Shown: positions 7,909 through 17,349 of the stretch, one piece after another | How the letters are laid out: each line of letters begins with the position of its first letter | Numbering within the stretch: position 1 is the stretch's first letter | Assembly (NCBI GenBank): GCA_964628195.1 | Contig: CAZVPF010000025.1 | Span: forward strand, 1-40,894 | Reading direction: 5' to 3' | DNA length: 40,894 nucleotides | Origin: CAZVPF01 sp964628195 | GTDB lineage: Bacteria > Planctomycetota > Phycisphaerae > Sedimentisphaerales > Anaerohalosphaeraceae | Made by a program: the position numbers and the translations under genes | Notes under the pieces: model-generated | What the model was told of the DNA's origin: nothing | What the model saw: only the letters and a program-made list of their open reading frames with translations | Database searches by the model: none

Positions 7909-9096
7909 ATGAAAGTCAGTCAAAGAGCGCAGTCAGTTCCCCCTTCCGCCACAATGGCAGTTACGGGCAGGGCAAAAGAAATGAAAGCTCAGGGCATGGA
8001 TGTCGTAAGTTACGGTGCCGGTGAGCCGGATTTTGACACGCCGAATTTCATCAAGGAAGCGGCGATCGAGGCCATGAAAATGGGCCAGACCAAGTACACA
8101 GCCACACCGGGCATACCCGCGCTTCGCAAGGCCATAAGCGAAAAGCTGAAAAAAGAAAACGGGCTGGACTACACACCCGACCAGGTAATTGTCAATATCG
8201 GCGCCAAGCATTCGGTTTATGAATCCCTCCAGGCGATAGTCGACCCCGGTGACGAGGTTATACTCGTAACTCCATACTGGGTTACATATCCTGAGGCTGT
8301 TAAACTCGCAGGCGGTACACCGAAGGTCGTCGAGACCAGCGAGGCCAATTCATACAAGATAACACCCGATGAACTCAAAGCCGCTGTTAACGCTAAAACT
8401 GCGGCCATAATATTAAATTCACCGAACAACCCCGGCGGTTTCACTTATACCCCCGAAGAGCTTGCTGCACTTGCAAAGGCTCTTGAGGGCACAAATGTCA
8501 TGGTGATGTCCGACGAGATTTATGAGAAACTTATTTATGGTGATACGAAATTTGTCAGCTTCGCGAGCATAAGCGACGACGCATATTCAAGAACGCTTAC
8601 GATTAACGGTTTCAGCAAGGCCTTTGCTATGACAGGCTGGAGGCTCGGTTATACCGCAGGACCCCTTGATGTCATCAAGGCGATGGGCAGGCTGCAGTCC
8701 CACATGACCCAGAACCCCGTAAGCTTTGCCCAGGCCGCCGGAATCGCCGCCCTCAAGGATGAAACCGGTGTCGTCGAACAGATGCGTAAAGAGTTCGAGC
8801 AGCGGGGCATACACATGGCAAAGAGGCTAAACGCCATCGAGGGCATTAGCTGTCCCCAGCCTACCGGCGCGTTCTACTGCTTCCCCGATGTTTCAAAACT
8901 CTACGGCAGGAAAATAGGCGGCGCGGAGATAAGCAGCAGCATGGATTTCGCAAAGGCCCTGCTGGAGCAGGAACTGGTCGCGCTGGTTCCCGGAGCCCCC
9001 TTCGGCTGTGACAGGAACGTAAGGCTCAGCTTCGCGTGCTCGATGGAGCAGATAGATAAAGGACTTGACAGAATCGAGAAATGGCTGAAGCAGTAA
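7909..9096 (+). CDS. aspartate aminotransferase (class I PLP-dependent)
   Basis: Fold-type I PLP enzyme of the AspB-like Ib subgroup, 395 residues from ATG 7909. The PLP lysine lies in NGFSKAFAMTGWRLGY (K237), with upstream motifs SYGAGEPDFDTP, NSPNNPGG and SDEIYEKL and the substrate-binding arginine near the C-terminus in DRNVRLSFA. It interconverts aspartate and oxaloacetate, linking to the lysine/diaminopimelate genes elsewhere in the window. An ATG at 7891 is also open, but the family normally begins at the MKVSQRAQS segment. The stop overlaps the start of the next gene by 16 bases, so it heads a probable four-gene operon. Confidence 0.9.
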   Translation: MKVSQRAQSVPPSATMAVTGRAKEMKAQGMDVVSYGAGEPDFDTPNFIKEAAIEAMKMGQTKYTATPGIPALRKAISEKLKKENGLDYTPDQVIVNIGAKHSVYESLQAIVDPGDEVILVTPYWVTYPEAVKLAGGTPKVVETSEANSYKITPDELKAAVNAKTAAIILNSPNNPGGFTYTPEELAALAKALEGTNVMVMSDEIYEKLIYGDTKFVSFASISDDAYSRTLTINGFSKAFAMTGWRLGYTAGPLDVIKAMGRLQSHMTQNPVSFAQAAGIAALKDETGVVEQMRKEFEQRGIHMAKRLNAIEGISCPQPTGAFYCFPDVSKLYGRKIGGAEISSSMDFAKALLEQELVALVPGAPFGCDRNVRLSFACSMEQIDKGLDRIEKWLKQ

Positions 9097-12000
9097 AGCA
9101 GCGAAAAGAAATATTTAACGGACCGGCGATGCTCGTCTTATGGCTGGGCATCGTCGTGTTCACTTTTCACGCATGTACACACATGGTCGCCGCCGGTGAT
9201 ACGTGGGTCGCCATGGCCTGCGGCAGGCACCATGTAAACCACGGGGTCGATACCGTCGAGCCCTTCAGTGCTAACTCGCACCAGGCCGGTCCCACACAGC
9301 AGCAGCTCGAGAAATTCCCCGAATGGACGCACGGAATAATACGCAAAATACACCCGACCGGATGGATTAACCAGAACTGGGGCACGCATGTAACTTTTTA
9401 CCTTATGGCAAAGATGTTCGGTTCAGGCGGCGAGTATAATTACAACATGCTCGTGGTGTGGAAGTTCATTGTTACCATCCTCGGCGCGCTGTGCATATAT
9501 AAACTCGGAAAGGTGATAGGAGCAGGCCCCGCGCTTTCGGCAGCCGCGGCAATGGCAGCGGTATTTGTTGCAAGACCGTTCATCGATATTCGACCCGCGG
9601 TTTACTCGAATGTGCTGGTTCCGCTGACTATACTTATATTCGCGCTTTCAACGTATAAGAACGTTAAGTATATATGGCTAATCGTTCCGACAGCGGTTTT
9701 CTGGGGAAACGTCCACGGCGGGTATATTTACATCTTCATCATGTTCATACCGTTTGTAGGACTCAATTTTTTTGCTGCGCTGAATAAAAAAACCGCGATT
9801 CTCGTATACAACCTGCTCGCGTGGCCTTTCTTCTTTTTCGCCGTTTATCATTTGAACAGTTCCGCGGACCAGGCCGGCAACTCCGCCCAGGCAGCCCAAA
9901 GCGGCGCCGGCGCCGTAAAGGGCCTTGTGCTTTTTTGCGCGATAGTGCTTTACGATCTTGTACTGATCTTTATGAAGGACCGGCTGCGTCCGGTTAAACT
10001 TAAAGATGTGGTCCATATAGCGATTGCGGCGGTGGTCGCGTTCCTCGCAATAATAATTTTCAACCCTTTCCATTTGACGAATATTACGCATACCTTCGAG
10101 ATTAGCCTCAGCGAACACGCCGCATCCTGGCGGAACGTCAACGAATGGCACCCGGCCTTCAGTTGGCAGAACCCGGTAGGGCATGGGTTCCCGTTTCTGA
10201 TAATGTTCATTTTCGGGCTGCTGATAATCGCTGTCTGGCTGGTCAGCTATTTTGTCCGCCCCGGCAGCGAGGGCGTAAAGGCCCAGCAGCTTGAAACGCA
10301 GTGCAGAAAAAAAACCGCGATCTACAGGATAACCGGCTTAGTCGTCACCGTCCTTTTTATTTACGCCCTTATGCTCGCGTTCTCATTGGTTGAGCTTAAT
10401 TTCATCGGCTTTTTTATATGCTCGCTTTTCGCAATTATCCTGCTGTTCAGCGTCTTTAAGAGCATTCATTTTATCTATCTTGTGCTTCCTTTGCACATTG
10501 CGGTCATGTTCTTCTCGAAAGAAATGGAAGGTTTTGCCGGCAGGTATATTTACCCATTCGTGCTTTTCCTTCTTTATGCCGGAATACTCTCATGGGGCAG
10601 AATATTCAACAGCAGGGTGAAAGTTGCCGGCAGAAATATTCTTATCGCCGCGGGCGTTTCAGCCGGTGCTTTTTTACTTATGATGATCCTTTTCAACCCA
10701 TTTGAGCTTAAAGCCCTCTGGAGCTATGAGGGTGGGATTTTAGTCGGTTTCAAGAAGCTGTTTTTCCTGAAGCGCCAATGGGTCCCTGTTTATGAAGGCA
10801 GCAACCCTTTCAATTACAAATTCCTTTTTCCCATCCTGTACCTTATAAATATTGTCATGTTCGTTGAGCTTTTCCTGCCCGCTTACTGGCGGCTGATTGA
10901 TGGGCTGAGAAACTCCGTTAAGCCCGGCTCTGACCCTGACCCTGTGCCCGTTCAAAAGGATCGGCAGCAAGAAAAAGTCGACATCGCCCAAATTCATGAC
11001 CGGGACGTTGACAGCAGCGGCAGGTATCAGTGGCCCCGGGTTGACCTGGCAATTATCGCTGTCGCAGTTCTTACTGTTTATATGGCGATCGTTTCAAGAC
11101 GCTTTATACCTATCGCCGCCGCCGCCGCTGCGCCGGTGGTTGCGCTGTTGTTAAGGCAGAGCCTTTGCATGATAGCCGCAACGATGAACTACTGCTCGAC
11201 AGGCAAATCGCTTCTGCCCGGTTTTCCCGAAAAATGGCGAAAGCTGATAACGCTCAAAACACTGGTCATAGTTGCATTTTTAGGCATCTTGTGGGGCGCG
11301 AGGTTCAAAAATGTTTATCTCGACCCGTGGCCCAACGAAACAAAGCGGGACTCGGTGTTCATGCGAATGACAGCCTCCAACGTAAAGCCCTTCGAGATAA
11401 CCGAATTCATGCGTTTGAACAATATCAGCGGCAAAATGTTCAATTACTGGACCGAAGGTGGCGCACTTGCTTTCGGCCAGAAGCCTGACCCTGAAACCGG
11501 AATGATCCCTCTGAAACTTTTCATGGACGGCAGGGCACAGGCCGCGTATAACCATGATAAGTTTCAACTCTGGGCCTATATTCACGCAGGCGGGCCCGTC
11601 TGGCAGCGGGCGATGATGCTCGGCAGGGGCCTTACATCCAAAGATTATCAGAGCATAGGCCGGTGGATTGACGAACAGATGAAAAATTTTGACGTCTGGG
11701 TAGTGGTCATGCCTTACAACCAGGCCCAGGAAACTTTCATGCGTTCTATAAAGACACAGGATAACTGGCGGACAGTCTTCCTCGACGATTACCAGGAAAT
11801 GCTCGTCGATATAGACACGGAAAAGGGAAAAGAACTTTACACCAAAGCGGTTATTGACAAAACCGCGGAGTATCCCGGTGAATTTTCGAAAAATCTTGTT
11901 CTTGCTAATAATCTTATAAGGATTCCTAACGAAGATATCGCAAGCACCGGCGTTGAAAGCGCGATAAAGGCTTTGGATATTCTGCCCTGTAGGATAAGCA

Positions 12001-12269
12001 TGATACAGATGGTCTACGCATCCAGGCATCCTAAATTTGGCGTCAGGGCAAACCAGGCCATACAGAAATACCTTGAACAGTTCGAACGAGATTATGAGCA
12101 GTTGAAAAAGCAGGGCGGTTTTTCCCAAAAGGCAGTCGCTGCCGTAATAGGGGCAAACCATCTTGCCGGTATCAGCAGAAACGATAAGCAAAAAGCACAG
12201 TACTATGCCGCGCTGGCGAAAAAATACAGCCAGGCTCACAAAAGGCTCACCACAGCGGCAATGTGGTAA
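9081..12269 (+). CDS. large polytopic membrane protein, GT-C-like glycosyltransferase
   Basis: Protein of 1062 residues with an N-terminal segment (WVAMACGRHHVNHGV, then VEPFS, WINQNWGTH), about a dozen hydrophobic helices through residue about 740, and a soluble C-terminal part. The pattern GDxW...GxxxxxHGV...PFS...NWxxH plus a later FNYWTEGGALAFG...LFMDGRAQAAY resembles GT-C-type membrane proteins related to PMT/GT39, which use polyprenyl-phosphate sugars. The next gene encodes a likely polyprenyl-phosphate sugar synthase, which supports this. It starts inside the aminotransferase gene (16-base overlap). Acceptor and sugar are unknown; the class assignment is by pattern only. Confidence 0.6.
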   Translation: MAEAVKQRKEIFNGPAMLVLWLGIVVFTFHACTHMVAAGDTWVAMACGRHHVNHGVDTVEPFSANSHQAGPTQQQLEKFPEWTHGIIRKIHPTGWINQNWGTHVTFYLMAKMFGSGGEYNYNMLVVWKFIVTILGALCIYKLGKVIGAGPALSAAAAMAAVFVARPFIDIRPAVYSNVLVPLTILIFALSTYKNVKYIWLIVPTAVFWGNVHGGYIYIFIMFIPFVGLNFFAALNKKTAILVYNLLAWPFFFFAVYHLNSSADQAGNSAQAAQSGAGAVKGLVLFCAIVLYDLVLIFMKDRLRPVKLKDVVHIAIAAVVAFLAIIIFNPFHLTNITHTFEISLSEHAASWRNVNEWHPAFSWQNPVGHGFPFLIMFIFGLLIIAVWLVSYFVRPGSEGVKAQQLETQCRKKTAIYRITGLVVTVLFIYALMLAFSLVELNFIGFFICSLFAIILLFSVFKSIHFIYLVLPLHIAVMFFSKEMEGFAGRYIYPFVLFLLYAGILSWGRIFNSRVKVAGRNILIAAGVSAGAFLLMMILFNPFELKALWSYEGGILVGFKKLFFLKRQWVPVYEGSNPFNYKFLFPILYLINIVMFVELFLPAYWRLIDGLRNSVKPGSDPDPVPVQKDRQQEKVDIAQIHDRDVDSSGRYQWPRVDLAIIAVAVLTVYMAIVSRRFIPIAAAAAAPVVALLLRQSLCMIAATMNYCSTGKSLLPGFPEKWRKLITLKTLVIVAFLGILWGARFKNVYLDPWPNETKRDSVFMRMTASNVKPFEITEFMRLNNISGKMFNYWTEGGALAFGQKPDPETGMIPLKLFMDGRAQAAYNHDKFQLWAYIHAGGPVWQRAMMLGRGLTSKDYQSIGRWIDEQMKNFDVWVVVMPYNQAQETFMRSIKTQDNWRTVFLDDYQEMLVDIDTEKGKELYTKAVIDKTAEYPGEFSKNLVLANNLIRIPNEDIASTGVESAIKALDILPCRISMIQMVYASRHPKFGVRANQAIQKYLEQFERDYEQLKKQGGFSQKAVAAVIGANHLAGISRNDKQKAQYYAALAKKYSQAHKRLTTAAMW

Positions 12270-12282
12270 CGGGAGTACACCT

Positions 12283-13017
12283 ATGCAGCAGTCGCAAAAT
12301 AGTGATACGGGCGTGCCGGTAAACCACTCGATAAGCGTCTTTTTCCCCTGTTACAACGAGAGGGAAAATATCGAGGCTCTTACCGCAAAGGCGATCGGTG
12401 TGCTGGAGGATATGGACACCGACTACGAGGTGATTATTGTAAATGACGGCAGCTCCGACGGAACAAAAGAAGTCGTAGACGAGCTCTGCGAGAAATTCGC
12501 CAATGTCCGTGCTGTCCATCACGAGAGGAACAAAGGCTACGGAGCCGCGCTTCAGTCCGGTTTTAGAAACGCAAAAAAGGAGCTTGTCTTCTATACCGAC
12601 GGTGACGGCCAGTTCGATATCGGCGAACTCCCCAAACTCATGCCGGTTATAGAAGAATGCGATATTGTAAGCTGCTACCGAATAAACCGAAGGGATAATC
12701 TCATAAGGAAGATCAACGGCTTTTGCTGGTCAACGCTCGGCAGTATCCTTTTCGGGCTGGGCATCAAAGACGTGGACTGCGCTTTCAAGCTCTATAAACG
12801 CAGAATATTCGACGAGATCGAAATGCACAGCACCGGTGCTCTTATCGACACCGAGATACTTGCCCGCGCGAAGAAAAAGGGTTACACGATAAGACAGGTC
12901 GGAGTGATGCATTATCCCCGGATGGCAGGCACCCAAACCGGTGCAAACCCCGCCGTTATTCTCCGGGCCTTTGTCGAACTGTTCAAGCTCTACAGCCGTA
13001 TAAGGAAAAGCGGTTAA
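12283..13017 (+). CDS. family 2 glycosyltransferase, polyprenyl-phosphate sugar synthase type
   Basis: GT-A fold transferase of 244 residues resembling dolichol-phosphate mannosyltransferase. Visible motifs are SVFFPCYNERENIE at the N-terminus, the nucleotide-binding VNDGSSDGT, the DGDGQFD metal site, and KDVDCAFKLYKR near the acceptor site. No C-terminal transmembrane helices are seen, so it is a soluble or peripheral DPM1-like enzyme. The start at ATG 12283 follows GGGAG at a good distance; the frame is open to 12163 but that would overlap the preceding gene. It likely supplies a lipid-linked sugar to the GT-C-like protein just upstream. Confidence 0.85.
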   Translation: MQQSQNSDTGVPVNHSISVFFPCYNERENIEALTAKAIGVLEDMDTDYEVIIVNDGSSDGTKEVVDELCEKFANVRAVHHERNKGYGAALQSGFRNAKKELVFYTDGDGQFDIGELPKLMPVIEECDIVSCYRINRRDNLIRKINGFCWSTLGSILFGLGIKDVDCAFKLYKRRIFDEIEMHSTGALIDTEILARAKKKGYTIRQVGVMHYPRMAGTQTGANPAVILRAFVELFKLYSRIRKSG

Positions 13018-13021
13018 TAAT

Positions 13022-14170
13022 ATGAGACTCTACCGTAGCGGACAACTGATAAGACCTGACCTCAAGGCACATATTAATTCAAGAGCCCTTCTGGATAATG
13101 TCGCTGCCCTGAAAAGTCGCTGCGCACCGAACACCAAATACTGTGCTGTCGTCAAGGCCAACGCCTACGGCCACGGTATGGTCGAGATTGTCAACCTGCT
13201 CAAATACGATGCCGATTATTTCGCTGTCGCCAGCCTGTACGAGGCTCTTTACATCGCCTATCTCATCAATGACAGCCCGATACTTATACTCGAGCCCTTG
13301 AATACGAATCAGCCCGCCGAGCAGTTGATATCCTGCGCTGAGAACGATTTTCATTGCGTTATTTCTTCGCTCGACGCCATAGGACACGCCGAGCGAATAC
13401 TTTCAGGCACCCGCCACGAACTGAGACTGCATGTCAACGTCGAGACCGGCATGAACAGGGGCGGCCTTGACACCGACTCGGCAGTGGAGGCGATAAACCG
13501 AATCAGGTCAAGTGAGGTGCTCGAACTTGCCGGCGTCTTTACGCATTTCGCAACCGCAGACGAGACAGACCTCAGTTACGTCAGCTTCCAGCACGAACGG
13601 TTCGAAAAGTTTCTAAAAATGACCGATGTCCGGGATGACGACGGTGTGCTCGTCCACGCCGCGAACAGTGCCGCCGCGATAAAGATGCCCGAGACGCATT
13701 ATGACATGGTTCGCTGCGGTATCGCGATGTACGGTTACTACTCCCGTCCTATGGAAAATCCGCCTGTCAGCCTTAGGCCGGTTATGAAACTTCAGGCACC
13801 GATAGTGAACATTAAGCAGATACCAGCCGGAAGTTTCGTTAGCTATGGCTGTTCATACAAAACACAAAGGGATACGCTCGCCGCGATGATACCGCTCGGC
13901 TACGCGGACGGCTACTTCAGGTGTTTTTCAAACACTTCGGTCATGCGTATTGACGAGCATTATGTACCGGTGCTGGGAAGAGTCTGTATGGACCAGATAC
14001 TTATCGACGTGACAGATGTTCCGGGCGTCAAGACCGGCAGGATGGTGACGATTATAGACGATAAGCACAACTCCAAATGCGGCGTTTACGCCCTTTGTGC
14101 CCTTGCCGACACCATATGCTACGAAATACTTACCTGCGTGCATTCACATGTCAGCAGGATTGTGGATTGA
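13022..14170 (+). CDS. alr: alanine racemase
   Basis: PLP-dependent racemase of 382 residues producing D-alanine for peptidoglycan. The PLP lysine is K45 in VVKANAYGHG and the second catalytic base is Y275 in FVSYGCSY. The C-terminal beta domain contains IPLGYADGYFR and VLGRVCMDQILIDVT, all typical. It starts 4 bases after the glycosyltransferase stop, so it ends the operon. Position beside envelope glycosyltransferases suggests a cell-envelope supply role. Confidence 0.94.
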   Translation: MRLYRSGQLIRPDLKAHINSRALLDNVAALKSRCAPNTKYCAVVKANAYGHGMVEIVNLLKYDADYFAVASLYEALYIAYLINDSPILILEPLNTNQPAEQLISCAENDFHCVISSLDAIGHAERILSGTRHELRLHVNVETGMNRGGLDTDSAVEAINRIRSSEVLELAGVFTHFATADETDLSYVSFQHERFEKFLKMTDVRDDDGVLVHAANSAAAIKMPETHYDMVRCGIAMYGYYSRPMENPPVSLRPVMKLQAPIVNIKQIPAGSFVSYGCSYKTQRDTLAAMIPLGYADGYFRCFSNTSVMRIDEHYVPVLGRVCMDQILIDVTDVPGVKTGRMVTIIDDKHNSKCGVYALCALADTICYEILTCVHSHVSRIVD

Positions 14171-14220
14171 TGTTATGGAATACTTTTACATTTTTTAAAA
14201 TTAATCTGTGGTGATCATTT

Positions 14221-16161
14221 ATGCCGGTAACAAATATAGAAAATAAGTGCAATCTTTTTATTTACGGCTCCCTTCGTGATCCGAGTATTTTCGAGTCGGT
14301 TTGCGGCCTTAGTTTTACGTTGAAGCCTTCGCTTTCCGAGGGCAGCGTGCTGCTGGGCGAACTCGCGCTTTTGCCGAATTACCGCAGGGTAAGCCCGGAT
14401 AACGTTTATTTCTATGCTGTCGAGGACGAAAATGCCAAGATAGAGGGTATACTGATCTATGACGTACCCCCCGAGGCAATGAGGGATATCGACCGCTACG
14501 AGGGTAAGTTCTATCAGCGGGATACTGTCAGCGTAACTACCGCCGGCGGTCAGATATATGCCGAAGCCTATCTTGCGAGCCATTCGAGAATGAAGCAGCA
14601 GTTCGGCGACCGGTTCCACGTAAACCTTATTCACGAGCTTTGGCTTCGCAAGCGTATAGCAAGGTTTTTCCAGGAGCATACCCGACCGGGCGAAAAGACA
14701 CAGGACGCATATTATGAAAGAAAGGCACGAAGGGAACTGCTCGCGACCACCGAGCGCGACCTTGTTATAAGTCACCTCGGAAGTGCGGTTGTAAGCGACT
14801 TCTACCTCGAACATGAGCTTGACAGGCCCATCCCGAGCATAAAGCATTTATTCGGCGAGCAGCAGGCCAAACCCTATCTTGACAACTACATCAAATTTGT
14901 CATCAAGCAGGTCCTGCTTAATCACTTCGAGGAGATGATCCAGCAGCGCTATCGTTACCAGCTTGACCATCTGCTCACTTCCTGGAGGTACTTCTCGCGC
15001 GCTATAAGCCTGCTTGTGGCTCTTCGCATGATCAACAACAACAACACTGCCGTTGACGTTATACTTAACAGGTCAACGAGGTCTCTGCCGCTCAATGGTC
15101 AGTATGACCTTATCGATTATGTAAAATACGCTATAAGCGCAGCAGAAAGCATATTTGATGCGCGGCTTGCACAGGCAGGGCTGGACTGGATACGTGCGAA
15201 CCGCCAGCCCGGGATTGTGCCGATGGGCGCCGAACTGGAGATGAGCAACATTGGATATATGGCGGTAGGGGGGCACCATGACGACGCTTTCGATAATTTC
15301 AGGTATTTTAACGATTTCGCGCTGGATGTTCTAACCTGGAAGATCGGCGGATACATTGACGACCACAGGGGGACCGATAAGCTCGAAAGAAAGTGCGGTT
15401 TCCTTGAACTGGCGCCGGGCAGGCTTAATGTAAAAGGTGAGTTGTCAAAGCCTGCAACAAGTGACCCGTGGATACTTAACCAGCTGATAAGAAATATTAT
15501 AGAATTTTATCCAATACCGCCGCATAGCCTGCATCTCACTTTCCAGCTTCGCAAAAGTCAGGTTAAAAACCAGCAGATACTTCCGCTTGGTTTCATTAAG
15601 TGCCTTCTTGCACTGGGCGGCGGCACACAGGTAGGCTCCAGCGGCAAGCTGTGGATTTCGCGAATGCATCATTCCGAGCTTGAGCAGAATGTTCGCGGCG
15701 AGGAGTTTAGTTTTACCCGTACCAGTAAACGTCGAGCCCGCCTGGAGCATGACGAAGAAGTGGGCAACTTTATCAGGAGGACCAACAGGGCCTTCACCCA
15801 GCAGTATAAGTTCATCCGGCTCGACGCAAGGGCCAATTATGAGGCACTTATCATGGCACTGAAAGGCTTGCAGATAGACTTCAACCCAGCCGACTACCTT
15901 ACCGTTGAACAGCTTGCAAAAGACAAACGGCTGGGCTACAACTTCCGCCTTCTAAAAGACTGGGCGATGAATCCGACTCCTCTCAGCAGAGGCACCATCT
16001 CCAAGTTCTTAAATACGATCAAAGCAGGACTGATGAAAGAAAGACACGGCAAACCAGCGCACAAACTGCATTATATCGAATGGGCTATGGCAGCCGTTGA
16101 CGTTCAGCTCAGGCTGTTCAACAAGCAGGTTGAACACGGCAGACGCATAAGCGGCTCATAA
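14221..16161 (+). CDS. gamma-glutamylcyclotransferase-like domain fused to putative amidoligase-like domain
   Basis: Two-part protein of 646 residues. Residues about 10-140 are an AIG2/GGCT-like domain: FIYGSLRDPSIFE is the YGSL substrate loop, and DIDRYEGKFYQR carries the family's conserved acidic residue. The remaining 500 residues have no family I can name with certainty. They contain GAELEMS (E338, E340), then GFLELAPGRL near 395, then HSLHLTF (H435, H438). That order resembles the metal-binding ladder of glutamine-synthetase-fold amidoligases (GxExE, then ELxP, then HxH). A helical linker and tail flank it. If right, it would both make and release gamma-glutamyl bonds; this is inference. 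It stands alone, 50 bases after alr, and ends 26 bases from convergent mdh. Confidence 0.65.
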   Translation: MPVTNIENKCNLFIYGSLRDPSIFESVCGLSFTLKPSLSEGSVLLGELALLPNYRRVSPDNVYFYAVEDENAKIEGILIYDVPPEAMRDIDRYEGKFYQRDTVSVTTAGGQIYAEAYLASHSRMKQQFGDRFHVNLIHELWLRKRIARFFQEHTRPGEKTQDAYYERKARRELLATTERDLVISHLGSAVVSDFYLEHELDRPIPSIKHLFGEQQAKPYLDNYIKFVIKQVLLNHFEEMIQQRYRYQLDHLLTSWRYFSRAISLLVALRMINNNNTAVDVILNRSTRSLPLNGQYDLIDYVKYAISAAESIFDARLAQAGLDWIRANRQPGIVPMGAELEMSNIGYMAVGGHHDDAFDNFRYFNDFALDVLTWKIGGYIDDHRGTDKLERKCGFLELAPGRLNVKGELSKPATSDPWILNQLIRNIIEFYPIPPHSLHLTFQLRKSQVKNQQILPLGFIKCLLALGGGTQVGSSGKLWISRMHHSELEQNVRGEEFSFTRTSKRRARLEHDEEVGNFIRRTNRAFTQQYKFIRLDARANYEALIMALKGLQIDFNPADYLTVEQLAKDKRLGYNFRLLKDWAMNPTPLSRGTISKFLNTIKAGLMKERHGKPAHKLHYIEWAMAAVDVQLRLFNKQVEHGRRISGS

Positions 16162-16187
16162 AGATTCTTGCCCCTTTCCCCGATTTC

Positions 16188-17123
16188 CTAACCTTTGCCC
16201 ATAATAGAATCCACTTTTTCCATAAGACCCCGGACATGGCTAACCGAGCTTTCAAGCTGTGCTTTCTCCTCGGCGTTAAGGTCCAGGGTAAGTATTTTTT
16301 CCACGCCCTGTGCTCCGAGTATCGCCGGCACTCCGACAAATGCCCCGTTAATTCCGTACTCATTGCTGCAATATGCGCAGAGACTGAACAACTGCTTTTT
16401 GTCATTGACTATCGCCTCGGCCATTTTTACCGCCCCAGCGGCCGGTGCATAATAGGCGCTGTATCCGAGCAGGTTGACTATCTCGATGCCGCCTTTCCTT
16501 GTTCGCTCGACAAGCTGTTCCACTTTCTCGCCGGGCAGAAGTTCGGTAACCGGTATTCCCCCTGCCGTCGTGAACCGGGGCAGCGGAACCATTATGTCTC
16601 CGTGACCGCCGAGCAGGACCCCGCGAATATCCTCGATGCAGATACCAAGTTCCTGGCTCAAAAAGCACGTGAACCTTGCGCTGTCCAGCGCGCCGGCCAT
16701 TCCCATAACCCGGCTGTTCTCGAACCCCGTCACCAGCGAAGCCGTGTAGACCATAGCGTCCAGGGGGTTGCATACCACTATGACAAAGGCGTCGGGGCAG
16801 TGGGTTTTGACCTGCTCGCTGACGCTTGTGACTATCTCGACGTTTTTGGCGAGAAGATCGTCGCGGCTCATACCGGGTTTTCGCGGCATGCCGCTGGTGA
16901 TAATAACGATCTCGCTGTCCTTGGCCTCGCTCCAGTCGCAGGTTCCGGTTATGCGGGAACCGAATCCGTAAACGCCCCCCGACTGGGCGATGTCCAGGGC
17001 CTTGCCTTCTGCGAGACCCTCTACGATGTCGATAAGAACAATATGTGCGAAATCGCGTGTCGCCGCGATATGTGCGGCTGTCGCGCCAACGTTCCCGGCT
17101 CCGACTATGGTTATCTTCGGCAT
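16188..17123 (-). CDS. mdh: malate dehydrogenase (LDH-like type)
   Basis: NAD-dependent 2-hydroxyacid dehydrogenase of 311 residues. The Rossmann motif is VGAGNVGATAAHIAA, the mobile loop reads GMPRKPGMSRDDL with arginine at the substrate-selecting position as in malate rather than lactate dehydrogenases, and the catalytic histidine is in LLGGHGDIMVPL. ATG at 17123 has AAGGAG five bases upstream. It is transcribed alone from a good promoter. It serves the oxaloacetate-malate step, next to the aspartate/oxaloacetate branch. Confidence 0.93.
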   Translation of the reverse strand: MPKITIVGAGNVGATAAHIAATRDFAHIVLIDIVEGLAEGKALDIAQSGGVYGFGSRITGTCDWSEAKDSEIVIITSGMPRKPGMSRDDLLAKNVEIVTSVSEQVKTHCPDAFVIVVCNPLDAMVYTASLVTGFENSRVMGMAGALDSARFTCFLSQELGICIEDIRGVLLGGHGDIMVPLPRFTTAGGIPVTELLPGEKVEQLVERTRKGGIEIVNLLGYSAYYAPAAGAVKMAEAIVNDKKQLFSLCAYCSNEYGINGAFVGVPAILGAQGVEKILTLDLNAEEKAQLESSVSHVRGLMEKVDSIMGKG

Positions 17124-17168
17124 TAGTGCTCCTTCATATTATTACTTCATTTAAGTTGATACGGTGGA

Positions 17169-17196
17169 ATTATACACAGCCGGCAAAAACATTCAA
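17169..17196 (-). promoter_or_regulatory. promoter of mdh
   Basis: Minus-strand TTGAAT (17191-17196) and TATAAT (17169-17174), 16-base spacer, about 45 bases before the mdh ATG. Confidence 0.6.
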
Positions 17197-17286
17197 GCCT
17201 TTAGCTCCCAATTATGCAAAACGCGCAGCAGCGGCCCTGAAATCGCGCAAAAGTAAAATTCTAAAAAATTACAGCACGATAATTAA

Positions 17287-17314
17287 TTGAAAAGCCCGGA
17301 TAGTTTGGTATCAT
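17287..17314 (+). promoter_or_regulatory. promoter of the first URO-D-like gene
   Basis: TTGAAA (17287-17292) and TATCAT (17309-17314), 16-base spacer, followed by a GGAGG at 17338-17342 and the ATG at 17350. Confidence 0.5.
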
Positions 17315-17349
17315 AGTTGGCGGATATTAACTTTTTCGGAGGCAGAAAT

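Noticed and set aside
11280..12239. Minus-strand open frame within the GT-C-like gene
   Set aside because: The sense protein is coherent with the operon; the antisense frame has no recognisable motif.
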